Of a stretch of DNA of 64,000 bases, positions 18,203 to 27,444 are shown piece after piece (the stretch's first letter is position 1; each line of letters starts with the position of its first letter). The position numbers and the translations under genes are program-made. Source of the DNA: Capsulimonadaceae bacterium (lineage in GTDB: Bacteria; Armatimonadota; Armatimonadia; Armatimonadales; Capsulimonadaceae); NCBI GenBank assembly GCA_031292625.1, contig JARLGU010000011.1, positions 186,001 to 250,000 on the forward strand, read 5' to 3'. The notes below the pieces were generated by a model. That model did no database searches. It had not been told where the DNA came from and worked only from the letters and a program-made list of their open reading frames with translations.

Positions 18203-18667
18203 TTAGTCGAGGCATCCAAGCATCGACGCGATAAAATTGATCTGACCTTCGTGATAAATCATGTTCCAGTAGGGATACGCAATAACCTGTTCCACGGTCA
18301 GCGCGCCCCACGGCATTTCGATCATGTTGCCGAGGTCGGCGTCGGGCACGTCCCCGACCGCGGCTAGCAAGATCGGCAGGTTCTTGTCGAACAGAGCCCG
18401 GCAGGCGACGGGATCAGCCGCCAATTCGAGTCGAGTCTTCTGGTACGCCTCCATACCGCCCGGCATCGTGAAGCTGCGTTCGCGAATTGTCTGCACCGAG
18501 TAGCCGTTCAGAATAGCGCATTCGGACAGTTGGTCATTGGCGCTGCGCGCCTTGTCCATTGCGCTCCAACCGCGCTTGTCCTCGGGAAGGCGTTCGTACG
18601 CCGCAATCAGGTCTTCGGCGGCCTTAGGGGTCGCTCTAACGAGAAAGTCTTGCAGAGAGTGTGGCAT
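18203..18667 (-). CDS. DinB-like four-helix protein
   Basis: A 154-residue protein with DinB/DfsB-like features: an N-terminal helix FLVRATPKAAEDLIAAYERLPEDKRGW, a central ECAILNGY, and near the C-terminus YPYWNMIYHEGQINFIASML, where His is the usual metal-ligand position of the fold. These proteins are often thiol-dependent transferases or of unknown function. ATG 18667 is preferred because AAGGAAA lies about 8 nt upstream; an upstream in-frame start at 18715 lacks support. Confidence 0.75.
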   Translation of the reverse strand: MPHSLQDFLVRATPKAAEDLIAAYERLPEDKRGWSAMDKARSANDQLSECAILNGYSVQTIRERSFTMPGGMEAYQKTRLELAADPVACRALFDKNLPILLAAVGDVPDADLGNMIEMPWGALTVEQVIAYPYWNMIYHEGQINFIASMLGCLD

Positions 18668-18823
18668 AGAGATGTTTTCCTTCGCGATTATGACGGGATG
18701 GTCTCGCCGCGCCAAAGCGGCATCAGCAAGAACCGTGATTTGACTGCGCGGAGCCGATTCTCCGCGATACTACCTCGCCTGGAGGTAGATCCTGTTGGCG
18801 GCGAGCAGGCACGATTACCGCGC

Positions 18824-19567
18824 CTAAGCTACGTCGCCCGTAAGCAGCCGTCCGCATGGCAGGAATCCTGCCTTCTGCAACGTCCGCCGCGACGGTTGAT
18901 TGTCCGGGTTGCATCTTGCGGCCGGCAACTTTCCAGCCTCGTAGCAGAGTCTCTTGACCTCCTGCACAAGGTAGCTGCCATAGCCCTGGCGGCGCGATTG
19001 CTCGCTCACCTCCATGTAGATATCCCCATAAGGCGGGTTATAGTGATACAGAGCCCCAGCGGTGGCGACGATATCGCCGTCAACATCGATGCACCAGTCG
19101 CCTACAGGCTCGCTTTGGTGGTCGAAGATCGATGCAGCATCGCGAGGGCCCGTCTTTCGCAAGCTTCCTCGCGGGCAAGCGAGATGGGTCGTGACCGCAT
19201 CGTTGAAAAGAATGGCGCTGTCGACAATGTTCTCCGCGCAATCGTAAAGCATCGTCAGCATCAACGGCATATTCGTTTGCGCCTGGATATGCGTTGCCTC
19301 GCTTACGGCGAGAAGTTCCTGGAACATTGGCAAGGCCGCATCACGCAGCTGGGGTACGGTGTAGAACTCGATCAAATGCCCTGGCGAGTATTTGTTTCGC
19401 ACGGCCCCATATCCGGCAAGACGAGCGTCCGCCAGGATGAGATAGGGATCCGCCAGTCCACGTTGCAACATTGAATCATGAACGATCTGGCAGCCTGCCT
19501 CCTGCCGGTAGAGTTCCCGGAGCGGTTCAACATCAGCGTATTCAACCTTATGCACCGTGATGTCCAT
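18824..19567 (-). CDS. GNAT family N-acetyltransferase
   Basis: A 247-residue protein whose C-terminal half carries the acetyl-CoA loop: YMEVSEQSRRQGYGSYLVQEVKRLCYEAG followed by CNPDNQPSRRTLQKAGF, the classic motif A/B pattern (RxxGxG). The N-terminal half (about 1-130) is a diverged GNAT-like half, giving a two-lobed protein. The substrate cannot be read. It lies 36 bp after a K+ channel gene on the same strand and may be cotranscribed. Confidence 0.84.
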   Translation of the reverse strand: MDITVHKVEYADVEPLRELYRQEAGCQIVHDSMLQRGLADPYLILADARLAGYGAVRNKYSPGHLIEFYTVPQLRDAALPMFQELLAVSEATHIQAQTNMPLMLTMLYDCAENIVDSAILFNDAVTTHLACPRGSLRKTGPRDAASIFDHQSEPVGDWCIDVDGDIVATAGALYHYNPPYGDIYMEVSEQSRRQGYGSYLVQEVKRLCYEAGKLPAARCNPDNQPSRRTLQKAGFLPCGRLLTGDVA

Positions 19568-19603
19568 AATTGTCGATCCTGCGATGCCGGCTGCGGATAA
19601 TGG

Positions 19604-20737
19604 CTACGACGAGTGAGGATGGAGCACCCAGTCATCGTCCGCTGCGCTGTTAGTCTCCCACGCGCTCGCCTCCCAGTTGTCGAGAACCGGCAGCGATATC
19701 TGCCACGGCGGAAGATCCACCATGAGGTAGTCAGCCAAGACGACTGCGTACGGCTCGTACAGAGCTCGCAGGCGAGTAAGCTCGTCGATACAGTCCGGCC
19801 TTTCGAACGTGACATCCTCTTGGATGAGCCCAGACGTCAGTTGGTCAAACCCGGCGGCATCCAATCGTGGGAAGCGCGGCGCGCACGGCGGCGTGTTCAA
19901 GATGAGCGAAAGGTCGATCAGCGCGTGCCGGCACATGGCGAACGTCAGCCGGGCCTGGCGGTCGGCGGAACCGCCAACGCCCGCAATCACGAGAGCCGAC
20001 GTGTCCAGTATGCAGGTAAGGGACGCCAACCAGGACTGCCGGTCGTGTTGCGAGCGGTAAAACGAGAGCGCAGGATAGGAGAGATGACTTTCGAGCAATT
20101 CGGCAGCCCACTTCTCCCAATCCGCGAGCAGCGCTTCCAGCGTGCAAGCCCGCGTGACCGGCAACGCATGTCGCTTGAGCAACTCGGATGCCGTCGGCGG
20201 AGATCCTGCGCGCGCATCAAGCAGCGAAATCGCCACCTCGCGCCGGGAAAAGCCCTGATAGAGCACGGGCAGGTAACCGATCACGATCGCCAGGAATCCG
20301 AAGCCGACCCCGGCCTCGGTAACGCTAATCGCGCGCGCGACCGGGCTCAGCGGCGAGACATCGCCATATCCAAGGGTGAAGAGCGTCGTTCCGCTCAGGT
20401 AGATGTCAGTCCAAAAACCCGGATTATCCTCGGGGGCGTGAAGGTGCGAACCAGCGCTCCATTGCAGAATTCCAAAACCAAACACCAACAGGATCGCCCA
20501 AACAGCCATCAATAGGATTAGCGAAAGCGGCCCAAACGCCCAAAGATGCGCCTCCCGCTGATTAGGTTTTCGCAGACGCCGCGCGATCCAGCGCCAACCG
20601 GACCATATGACGGTGTAGAAGAACGCGGTCAAACGAAGCGATGAATTGGCGCTGCGCGGAAGCACGAGCGTCTCGAAGGCATCGCGCAGCACGAACGCAA
20701 GCAACGCGAATCCGATTATCAGTGCAAATAAGTGCAT
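19604..20737 (-). CDS. Two-transmembrane-type potassium channel protein
   Basis: The 377-residue product has hydrophobic segments at about 3-20 and 70-95, then a pore helix and selectivity filter TTLFTLGYGDVSP (about 117-128), followed by a last inner helix (GFGFLAIVIGYLPVLYQGF). TLGYGD is a K+-selective filter. The C-terminal about 220 residues are soluble and helical, with no recognised RCK or cyclic-nucleotide motif, so gating is unknown. Confidence 0.85.
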   Translation of the reverse strand: MHLFALIIGFALLAFVLRDAFETLVLPRSANSSLRLTAFFYTVIWSGWRWIARRLRKPNQREAHLWAFGPLSLILLMAVWAILLVFGFGILQWSAGSHLHAPEDNPGFWTDIYLSGTTLFTLGYGDVSPLSPVARAISVTEAGVGFGFLAIVIGYLPVLYQGFSRREVAISLLDARAGSPPTASELLKRHALPVTRACTLEALLADWEKWAAELLESHLSYPALSFYRSQHDRQSWLASLTCILDTSALVIAGVGGSADRQARLTFAMCRHALIDLSLILNTPPCAPRFPRLDAAGFDQLTSGLIQEDVTFERPDCIDELTRLRALYEPYAVVLADYLMVDLPPWQISLPVLDNWEASAWETNSAADDDWVLHPHSS

Positions 20738-20888
20738 TATATTGGTTCCGTGTTCCCCGGCGCGCCGGGCGAGAAAGGAAAGAAGATGCCCTATGGCCGG
20801 GGCGGGCAGTGCGCATATGATCCGGACGCAGCGAGCGGCAAGTGATCTTCAAGTCTCTTTGCCGTAAAATCACATGCAACCCTTCGCT

Positions 20889-22331
20889 TCAATCGTAAAC
20901 CGCACAAAGCCTCCAGTTCGTTCCCCGGTGATGCAGTTCATACAGGCCATCGGGCTCGGTGAGCACGCGATAGCACATCATTTCAGAGAGCTCGCCCCGT
21001 AACCAATCGGCTTCACGCCAGGAATTCTGGATCCATCGGACCTCATAGCAAACAGGCGTCACAGACGGCCTTCCGCCGATTGCCGCGCGATAGATGCGCA
21101 CCGGGGCGCCGGATGGATCGGTCACCACTTCGACGGGTTCGTTTTTCACCTGGCCGAGCCGGTAAGTCCACAGATGGATTCGCTGCGCGCGACGGAGCAA
21201 CCTCCCAGGAGTGACCGCCGCAATGCCAAACTTTCCCTTCAAGTGCGCTAACGTCGCAGTGAGCTTCTCGCGCTGCTCATATGTCAGCCCGTTCTCATCC
21301 TCGGAGAGCAACGCAAGCTGCGCGCTCGCACCGGATGTCAGGCGCGATGCCTTTAGCGTGATACCCAGAACCGGCCGATCGACCATCAAACGGCCCAGCA
21401 GGCGGCGCGATGCACGCTCCAGCACGATCGAATCGCGAGCGGGAGATGCTAGCGGCTCCTGCCCGGCGATGCTCTCACCGCCTTCCAAACACACGGTGAG
21501 GGCCAACGTCCGGCAGTAGGTCCGCTCAAGGCTCAGCCTTGCGGCGATCTTGTGCGCGCAAATCTCCAGCGCCTGATGCAAGAGATGCTCGTCCCCCACC
21601 TCGTCGTCGAACGCAATTGCCTGCTCGATGCCTTTCGGCGGCCAGATCGCCTTAACCGGGTCCCCGTCGTCTCCGGCCGCTAGCCGGCGCAACAGCGCTC
21701 CGCATTCCTTGAACTGGCGATCAATCTCCGCGGGCGGCAGGCCCATGACATCGCCCAACGTCCCCACCCCGATCCGCAATGCCCGCGCACGCACTTTGGC
21801 AGGCAGAACGGCAAGCGCGGCCAGGGCAACCGGAGCGATCAACGCCTCCTCCCGCGCCCCGGCTCCGGCCACGACGACTCCTTCCGCCGCCCACCGGCTG
21901 CGCGCGGCCTGCCGGGCAACCAACTTGCTCCGCCCCAACCCCGCACGCACCTCTGTTTTCGATCTATCCGCCAGCGACAGGGCAAGCGTCTGAAGCCGTT
22001 GGGGAATATCCGTCCCGGTCATCCAGGCATAAACCAGCTCCGGCGAGAGCGGTTCAACCACTCCGCTCTCCGATGCCACCCCATCCCAAACCGCCTCCGC
22101 CGAATCGGTATAAGCCGCGAGGTCATAAGGCAGCACGATCAATCCCTGGCAGAGGCTCTTCGCGAAAACAATCGCCTGCCCCGGGCGAACGCCATACGCG
22201 CGCGCCTCGGACGACACCGCCCGTAGCAAATCGTCCTCCCCCGCCAAGGCAATCGGCTGCTCCGCGAGGTGCGGCAGACGAGACCGCTCGCAGGCGATGC
22301 CAATTCCATCGAGCCAAAAGCACGCGACCAC
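20889..22331 (-). CDS. ImuB-like, catalytically degenerate Y-family polymerase relative
   Basis: The 480-residue protein has the Y-family frame (YGVRPGQAIVFAKSLCQ, then VRAGLGRSKLVARQAARS as little-finger approach, thumb LPAKVRARALRIGVGTLGD) but lacks the metal-binding acids: where active enzymes have SIDE, this has VVEPLSPELVYAW. The C-terminal domain (RWIQNSWREADWLRGEL to LCAVYD) resembles the tail of mycobacterial ImuB. ImuB bridges ImuC (DnaE2) to the beta clamp in SOS mutagenesis. No imuA or dnaE2 is in this window. Start GTG 22331 is chosen because GGAGG (22337-22341) is 5 nt upstream; TTG 22346 is the alternative. A LexA-type box lies just upstream. Confidence 0.75.
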   Translation of the reverse strand: MVACFWLDGIGIACERSRLPHLAEQPIALAGEDDLLRAVSSEARAYGVRPGQAIVFAKSLCQGLIVLPYDLAAYTDSAEAVWDGVASESGVVEPLSPELVYAWMTGTDIPQRLQTLALSLADRSKTEVRAGLGRSKLVARQAARSRWAAEGVVVAGAGAREEALIAPVALAALAVLPAKVRARALRIGVGTLGDVMGLPPAEIDRQFKECGALLRRLAAGDDGDPVKAIWPPKGIEQAIAFDDEVGDEHLLHQALEICAHKIAARLSLERTYCRTLALTVCLEGGESIAGQEPLASPARDSIVLERASRRLLGRLMVDRPVLGITLKASRLTSGASAQLALLSEDENGLTYEQREKLTATLAHLKGKFGIAAVTPGRLLRRAQRIHLWTYRLGQVKNEPVEVVTDPSGAPVRIYRAAIGGRPSVTPVCYEVRWIQNSWREADWLRGELSEMMCYRVLTEPDGLYELHHRGTNWRLCAVYD

Positions 22332-22336
22332 CACGC

Positions 22337-22341
22337 CCTCC
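22337..22341 (-). promoter_or_regulatory. Ribosome binding site deciding the ImuB-like start
   Basis: GGAGG on the minus strand, 5 nt before GTG 22331. It falls inside the coding frame if TTG 22346 were used, which argues for the shorter protein. Confidence 0.6.
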
Positions 22342-22346
22342 AACAA

Positions 22347-22360
22347 GGAACATTTGTTCG
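22347..22360 (-). promoter_or_regulatory. LexA (SOS) box upstream of the ImuB-like gene
   Basis: On the minus strand the 14-mer CGAACAAATGTTCC matches the Gram-positive-type LexA consensus CGAACRNRYGTTYG at 13 of 14 positions. It sits 16 bp before the preferred start codon, a place where a repressor would block transcription or initiation. Confidence 0.75.
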
Positions 22361-22655
22361 TAATTGTACCACGATTCCCAGCATCACAATCAAATCTGTT
22401 AGGACTTCGCTTCGTAAGAGAGGATGAGGATTCAGGATCTCTCTGGCCGGGCTGGCCATTTTTCTTTAGCCGCTTAACGCACGGTAAGCAAAAATCCTAT
22501 CTGCAGCAGTTCCGCCCCCTGTGACCGCGAAGCCGCCATTGGCGGGCGACGTCACGTTGGCGCGCCTGCAGAAAGCGCCCCTGCGGCGAGTGATTATTGT
22601 CTTTTGCAGCCGAACCTTTCGCCCCGGCAATCCCGTCCTTCACGCGAGGAGCCCC

Positions 22656-24317
22656 ATGAACCGATACAACCAATCCGCCATGATCCCGTGCCTCGCATTG
22701 CTCCTGTTGCCAAGCATCGCGTTTTCTCAGTTACGAAACCCGGAATTTACAGACGGCCTAACCGGCCAAGCGCCGGCGGAATGGCATATCCCGCCAATAT
22801 TCCGCGCCAATTTTCGTGCGGTTAACGCAATCGCCTCTAACCTCAAGCGCAAGAGATGCGTTCTGCTCACGAATACGTCATCCCAAAGCGGCGGCGTATT
22901 GAGGCAAGCGGTTGACGCGTCTCGTTACCGAGGCAAGCGGGTTCGTTTTCGCGCGGCTGTCAGCCTTGACACACCCCTCCCCGGCGCGAAAGCTCAGCTC
23001 TGGATGCGCGTGGATCGTCCGGACGGACGAGTGGGCTTCTTCGACAACATGTATTACCGGCCGATCATCAGCTGCCATTGGCGAAGCTACGAAATCATCG
23101 GCGACGTCGCCCCCGACGCAACACGCATCCTTTGCGGGATCATCGTCAACGGCCAATACGCCGCGCGCATGACGAGCGCATCACTAACCATTCTTAAGAC
23201 GCCAAGCGACGCCCTGCCGCGACCCACGAACCTCGACTCTTTCAGCGGTCCCGGGATCCTTGACGTCCACGATGTCGCCGCCGTCGCATTTGCCAATTCC
23301 AACGCATGCAGGGGCCAGGTCACGTTTCCAATTCCATCGGCGTACAGAACTCAAACCCCGCTCACGTTCCGAGTCAGCACTCTTCCGTCGACCGCCCTGC
23401 AATCCTATCGCTGGGTGCGCCGTCCTGACGGCGTCAACACGATTCTTCAAGTGACAGTCGCCCGGCCGCCGAAAAGCACAGTCGTCATCGAGTGGGAGAT
23501 GCTGGTGCTCGTTACCGGGGAACATGAGGCGATTCTCCGAAAGACGCCCCTACCGGTCACGCGGGACCAAAACCTGCCCACCGAATGGCTCAAATCGACG
23601 AGATGCGTGCAAAGCGACGATCCGCAAATCCAGGCAAAGGCCGCTGAGTTGGCGACAGGCGCAGGAGATATCGAAACCTATGTCCGCCGGGTGATCCAAT
23701 TCACGTCAGCGAACCAGGGCAAACCGGGCGCGCCGTTTACGACGCTCGACGCCAGAGCGGCTCTCGATTGCGGCGGAAGCTGCACGAGCCGCGCAAACCT
23801 CGCGGCAGCCCTGCTGCGGGCCAAAGGCATCCCCGCGCGCACAGTCGCGCACCTGCCGGCGTGGGGCGGGCAGCTCTACGAACACTGGCTGGTCGAGTAC
23901 TGGCATCCGGGCAGCGGCTGGGTATCCGTCGAGTCGACGCTCGGAAAATGGCGGCCGTCACCGGAGACGATGGCCGTGCTGGCGATCGCAAATCCCAACG
24001 ACGAAGACCGCTCGTTCGCTCCCGAAAACCTGCGGTATGTCGTAGCCGGCGCGCCGTATCTGAATGTTCCCGAGTTGTCGGAGCAGCTAAAGAATGCCGA
24101 TCTCGCTCCCTACGATTGCGCCAACTACGCTGCTCCCGCCGCAAGGATACACGGCAGCCACACGCAATTGGAGCGGCTTATTCGCACGGCGGGACGCGCT
24201 TACAAGCGCATGACCAAACTCGGCGAGCAGGGAAAGGTCCCTAATCGAACGCGGCGCATCTTGGCCGCCGCGGCAACAGGAAGGCCGGACAGACTATCCA
24301 GGTCACTACAGCAGTAA
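22656..24317 (+). CDS. Secreted transglutaminase-like domain protein
   Basis: The 553-residue protein begins MNRYNQSAMIPCLALLLLPS with a signal peptide ending near AFS-Q. A beta-rich region (about 30-190, jelly-roll-like, carbohydrate-binding type by look) precedes a transglutaminase-like core: DCGGSCTSRANLAAALLRAKGIPARTV (Cys near 376), then LYEHWLVEYWHPGSGWVSVES (His near 409). The fold is used by cysteine proteases and cross-linking enzymes. GAGGAG lies ahead of ATG 22656; an upstream start at 22521 would place the signal peptide inside the protein. Confidence 0.82.
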   Translation: MNRYNQSAMIPCLALLLLPSIAFSQLRNPEFTDGLTGQAPAEWHIPPIFRANFRAVNAIASNLKRKRCVLLTNTSSQSGGVLRQAVDASRYRGKRVRFRAAVSLDTPLPGAKAQLWMRVDRPDGRVGFFDNMYYRPIISCHWRSYEIIGDVAPDATRILCGIIVNGQYAARMTSASLTILKTPSDALPRPTNLDSFSGPGILDVHDVAAVAFANSNACRGQVTFPIPSAYRTQTPLTFRVSTLPSTALQSYRWVRRPDGVNTILQVTVARPPKSTVVIEWEMLVLVTGEHEAILRKTPLPVTRDQNLPTEWLKSTRCVQSDDPQIQAKAAELATGAGDIETYVRRVIQFTSANQGKPGAPFTTLDARAALDCGGSCTSRANLAAALLRAKGIPARTVAHLPAWGGQLYEHWLVEYWHPGSGWVSVESTLGKWRPSPETMAVLAIANPNDEDRSFAPENLRYVVAGAPYLNVPELSEQLKNADLAPYDCANYAAPAARIHGSHTQLERLIRTAGRAYKRMTKLGEQGKVPNRTRRILAAAATGRPDRLSRSLQQ

Positions 24318-24325
24318 CGAGCACG

Positions 24326-25507
24326 CTATGCAACCCAGACGAAGTTGATATGCCGGATGAGCATGAGCACCTGGAGCATAAGGAGACCGCCGACGAGTAT
24401 GGCAAAAGCTGGCGTCTTACGCCCCTTCGTAAAGGCAATCGCCGTCACCAACATCACGGGAAAATCGAGCGCGCTGAACCGCAAATACGACATGAAGTGA
24501 CCGGCAACAGCCGGCAGGATCCCCATGGAGATCGCGTAGGAAAACAGCATTCTATCCAATTTGTAGATAAACGGCAGCGCGGCCAAACACCATAAAAACG
24601 CCAGGCGGTCGAACGGCGAATCCGTAAAGGAGAAGAACGGGTGAACATTTCCAAACGATTCGACGAATCCGCGTAAGTCGACGAAGTTTCTGAGCGAGTG
24701 TGTCCCCGTAAACATGTTTGCAACAGCCAACTGAACAAACGGATTGCCGGTCATTACCCACATGGTCGCGAGATATATCCCAAACCCGGCCACCGTCGCA
24801 AGAAGCAGTCCCGCCTCCAATTTACGCCGATTGCGTGCGAACTCCAGAAGGAAAAAAGGAATCCAAAACAGCCCAGTCGGACGAGTCAGTACGGAGAGAA
24901 GGGAGGCCGCGCCAGCGGCGGCGCCTCTGCGCTCCCGCACGGAGAACAGGATTGCGGCGCTCAGGAGAAGGAAGAGAGACTCGCTGTACGGCACATTAAA
25001 AAATAGCGCCCCCGGAACGGCAAGCACCAGCGCCAAAGTCTTCTCGGCAGCCGCTCTGCCGAACTCCTTCTGCAAATAGCAGAACAGCAGAGCTAGACCG
25101 AGTACCGAGAACACGTTCGTCAGAACGAGCGCGCTGACAAGGTGATTTCCCCCGGTCAGCGGGCTGAGCGCTCGAATAAAGAGCGGCCAGAGCGGATAGA
25201 ATGCATCCACCTGCGAACGCTGCCTGTAGCCGCTCTCGCTAATCGCCAGATAAGGCTGAGCGTCCCACGTTTCAAAATATCGCGCCAATGGAGGAGAAGG
25301 AACAGCTGTCCGGTGGAAATTCCCGTAAAAGCCGCCGGCATTGTAAATATCGGGCAGCAAAAGGATCAAGAGAACAATAAGCAGAGCGTAGACGATCTTC
25401 CAGACGGTTAGCCAGAGCGCAGCGTTCGCGAAGCTCCGCAGGTAGTCTCTCTCCCCCTCGCCAGCATGAGCTATCGAGCCGGCGACGTCATCGTTTGGAA
25501 TAGACAT
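24326..25507 (-). CDS. PIG-V-like membrane mannosyltransferase
   Basis: A 393-residue polytopic protein with about 9 hydrophobic segments. The first large loop has ARYFETWDAQPYLAISESGY and then AFYPLWPLFIRALSP, the pattern of PIG-V/GPI-mannosyltransferase-2-like GT-C proteins, in which Asp of the WD motif is important. VPYSESLFLLLSAA and LTRPTGLFWIPFF follow. Such enzymes take mannose from polyprenyl-phosphate mannose. The start ATG 25507 is chosen because the upstream frame back to 25642 is Arg-rich and unlike the family. It ends 8 bp from the convergent transglutaminase gene. Confidence 0.82.
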   Translation of the reverse strand: MSIPNDDVAGSIAHAGEGERDYLRSFANAALWLTVWKIVYALLIVLLILLLPDIYNAGGFYGNFHRTAVPSPPLARYFETWDAQPYLAISESGYRQRSQVDAFYPLWPLFIRALSPLTGGNHLVSALVLTNVFSVLGLALLFCYLQKEFGRAAAEKTLALVLAVPGALFFNVPYSESLFLLLSAAILFSVRERRGAAAGAASLLSVLTRPTGLFWIPFFLLEFARNRRKLEAGLLLATVAGFGIYLATMWVMTGNPFVQLAVANMFTGTHSLRNFVDLRGFVESFGNVHPFFSFTDSPFDRLAFLWCLAALPFIYKLDRMLFSYAISMGILPAVAGHFMSYLRFSALDFPVMLVTAIAFTKGRKTPAFAILVGGLLMLQVLMLIRHINFVWVA

Positions 25508-25833
25508 AGAGTGCCAACAGGAACGTCTGGCGAACCAAGCCGCGGCTGCGGATCGAACATTCTCACCATTGCGCGCCCCAGTCCGGATCGACGTTCCCAA
25601 GCCGAATTGCGCCGGCTTTCCCCTTCGCTGAATAAAACGCAATAACGAATTCGCCGTATTTCCGGCCTATTCCTCTCGCATTTGCAGCGAGACGCCAAAC
25701 TCGTCGGCACTGGTGATTGACAGGAAATCACGTGAGAAGCAATCGCCGACGACGGAACTGCGCATACGGCCGATCTTACGCACGATGCGAAGCAGTCCGT
25801 AGATCTTAGCAAGGGAAATTAGGGAAGGAGGTT

Positions 25834-25893
25834 TAAGTGGCGATGTGGACTAAATTGGGGATCTATCTCCCGCATCCGCCGAGACGCCACTTA
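25834..25893 (+). other. Inverted repeat around a possible 19-codon reading frame
   Basis: TAAGTGGCG (25834-25842) and CGCCACTTA (25885-25893) are perfect 9-bp inverted repeats 42 bp apart. AAGGAGG lies directly upstream, followed by GTG 25837 and a short frame ending TAG at 25896. The ribosome site is strong but the frame is tiny and no gene follows on this strand before the tRNA. It could be a leader peptide remnant or a structured RNA. Nothing is proved. Confidence 0.3.
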
Positions 25894-25916
25894 TAGCCGA
25901 TCGAAGGCGACCCTCT

Positions 25917-25947
25917 AACAAAACGATCCTGTGAAATCACAGGATCG
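25917..25947 (-). terminator. Rho-independent terminator of tRNA-Asp
   Basis: On the minus strand CGATCCTGTG and CACAGGATCG form a 10-bp stem with a short loop, then TTTTGTT. It lies just past the 3' end of the tRNA gene. Confidence 0.85.
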
Positions 25948-25957
25948 AGGATCTAAA

Positions 25958-26034
25958 TGGCGGGGATGACGAGACTTGAACTCGCGGCCTCTGCCTTGAC
26001 AGGGCAGCGCTCTAACCAATTGAGCTACACCCCC
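25958..26034 (-). tRNA. tRNA-Asp (GTC)
   Basis: A 77-nt cloverleaf on the minus strand with acceptor GGGGGTG paired to CATCCCC, D-arm GCTC..GAGC, anticodon stem CTGCC/GGCAG with loop CTGTCAA, and T-arm with GTTCAAGTC. CCA is encoded. A terminator follows directly. Confidence 0.96.
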
Positions 26035-26235
26035 ACGCTAGAGCTGCATGGATCGCCATCCGCATTCCGCGCGGACGAACGAGACACAATATACCTGTAC
26101 AAGCCCTTCCGTGTCAAGCGGCTTGCGCCTCTGTTTTTCACGACAAGTTTATACGCTCAGTCGACCCGACGCCAACCGCCGCCTCACCGACCCTAGATCC
26201 CCTCGCGGCCGAGCGCGGAAGACGATCCCGCAATA

Positions 26236-26265
26236 TTGACCCTCCGCGTAGGCAACGGGTATAGT
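26236..26265 (+). promoter_or_regulatory. Sigma-70-type promoter upstream of mqnC
   Basis: TTGACC and TATAGT are separated by 18 bp, 66 bp before the mqnC start codon. Confidence 0.6.
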
Positions 26266-26331
26266 CTGGAACCATACGGCGCGCGCAGCCATTCTCTAAT
26301 GATAGTATCCGCGCCAACGTGAGGAAGATTT

Positions 26332-27444
26332 ATGCTCGTGTCACAATCGCAAACGTCCCCGCTGCCCAATCCTGCTCTTACCTCTGGTATCGACGATATT
26401 GCCGAGAGAGTCTATTGCGGCGAACGAATAACCGAAAGCGACGCGGCGCGCCTCTTTAGCCACCAAAACATCGTCGAAGTTGGAGCGTTGGCCGACTATG
26501 TCCGATGGAAAAAGCACCCGGAGCCGATCGTCACATATGTTATCTCTCGCAACGTAAACTATACCAACGTCTGCTGGGTGCGCTGCGGTTTCTGCAACTT
26601 CTACCGCGTTCCGGGCGACGAAGGAGGATACGTCCTCCCGAAAGAGACGATTTTTCAGAAGCTCCAGGAACTCTCCGATGCAGGCGGCGTCGAAGTGCTC
26701 ATGCAGGGCGGGCTCAACCCCAAGCTTAAGCTGGAGTGGTACGAAGATCTCCTTCGCGACATGCGCGAGCGATTCCCGCATATCATCCGGCATGCATTCT
26801 CGCCCGCCGAGCTAATCTATATCAAAAAGATTTCGCGCCTCTCGATGGAAGAAACGTTGCAGCGGCTGAAGGCAGCGGGTTTGCAATCCATCCCCGGAGG
26901 CGGCGCGGAAATCCTCGACGACCGCGTTCGCTCATTTATTTCGCCGCACAAGGATACCGCCGACGAGTGGATTGATTGTATGCGCGTCGCGCATAAGGTC
27001 GGACTGCCGTCTACCGCGACCATGATGTACGGCAGCATCGACACCATCGACGATCGTGTCGAGCATTTCCGCCGCCTACGCGAACTGCAAGACGAGACAG
27101 GCGGCTTCACCGCGTTCGCCGCCTGGAACTACCAACCCGACGGCACCCAGCTCGGCGGCAGCCGGGCTCCGGCAATCGACTACCTCCGCACCATCGCGAT
27201 TGCCCGCATCTACCTCGACAACTTCGACAACGTCCAGGCATCGTGGGTCACGCAGGGCCCGCGCATCGGTCAAGTCTCGCTGCGCTACGGCGTCAACGAC
27301 TTCGGCCAGACGATGATGGAGGAGAATGTCGTCTCAGCCGCCGGGTGCGTTTTTGCCGTCCCAATCGAGGAGATGGAACGCCTGATCGTCGACGCCGGCT
27401 TCACCCCTCGCCGCCGCAACACTCGCTACGAGCTCGTCTCGTAA
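26332..27444 (+). CDS. mqnC: Cyclic dehypoxanthine futalosine synthase MqnC (radical SAM)
   Basis: A 370-residue radical SAM enzyme. NYTNVCWVRCGFCNFYR holds the CxxxCxxC cluster ligands (Cys81, 85, 88). VLMQGGLNP, HAFSPAELIYI, IPGGGAEILDDRVR and TATMMYGSIDT are features of MqnC rather than MqnE. It makes the spiro intermediate in the futalosine route to menaquinone, which implies a menaquinone-based respiratory chain. No other mqn gene is in the window. ATG 26332 follows GAGGAAG. A group II intron sits about 30 bp after the stop codon. Confidence 0.94.
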   Translation: MLVSQSQTSPLPNPALTSGIDDIAERVYCGERITESDAARLFSHQNIVEVGALADYVRWKKHPEPIVTYVISRNVNYTNVCWVRCGFCNFYRVPGDEGGYVLPKETIFQKLQELSDAGGVEVLMQGGLNPKLKLEWYEDLLRDMRERFPHIIRHAFSPAELIYIKKISRLSMEETLQRLKAAGLQSIPGGGAEILDDRVRSFISPHKDTADEWIDCMRVAHKVGLPSTATMMYGSIDTIDDRVEHFRRLRELQDETGGFTAFAAWNYQPDGTQLGGSRAPAIDYLRTIAIARIYLDNFDNVQASWVTQGPRIGQVSLRYGVNDFGQTMMEENVVSAAGCVFAVPIEEMERLIVDAGFTPRRRNTRYELVS

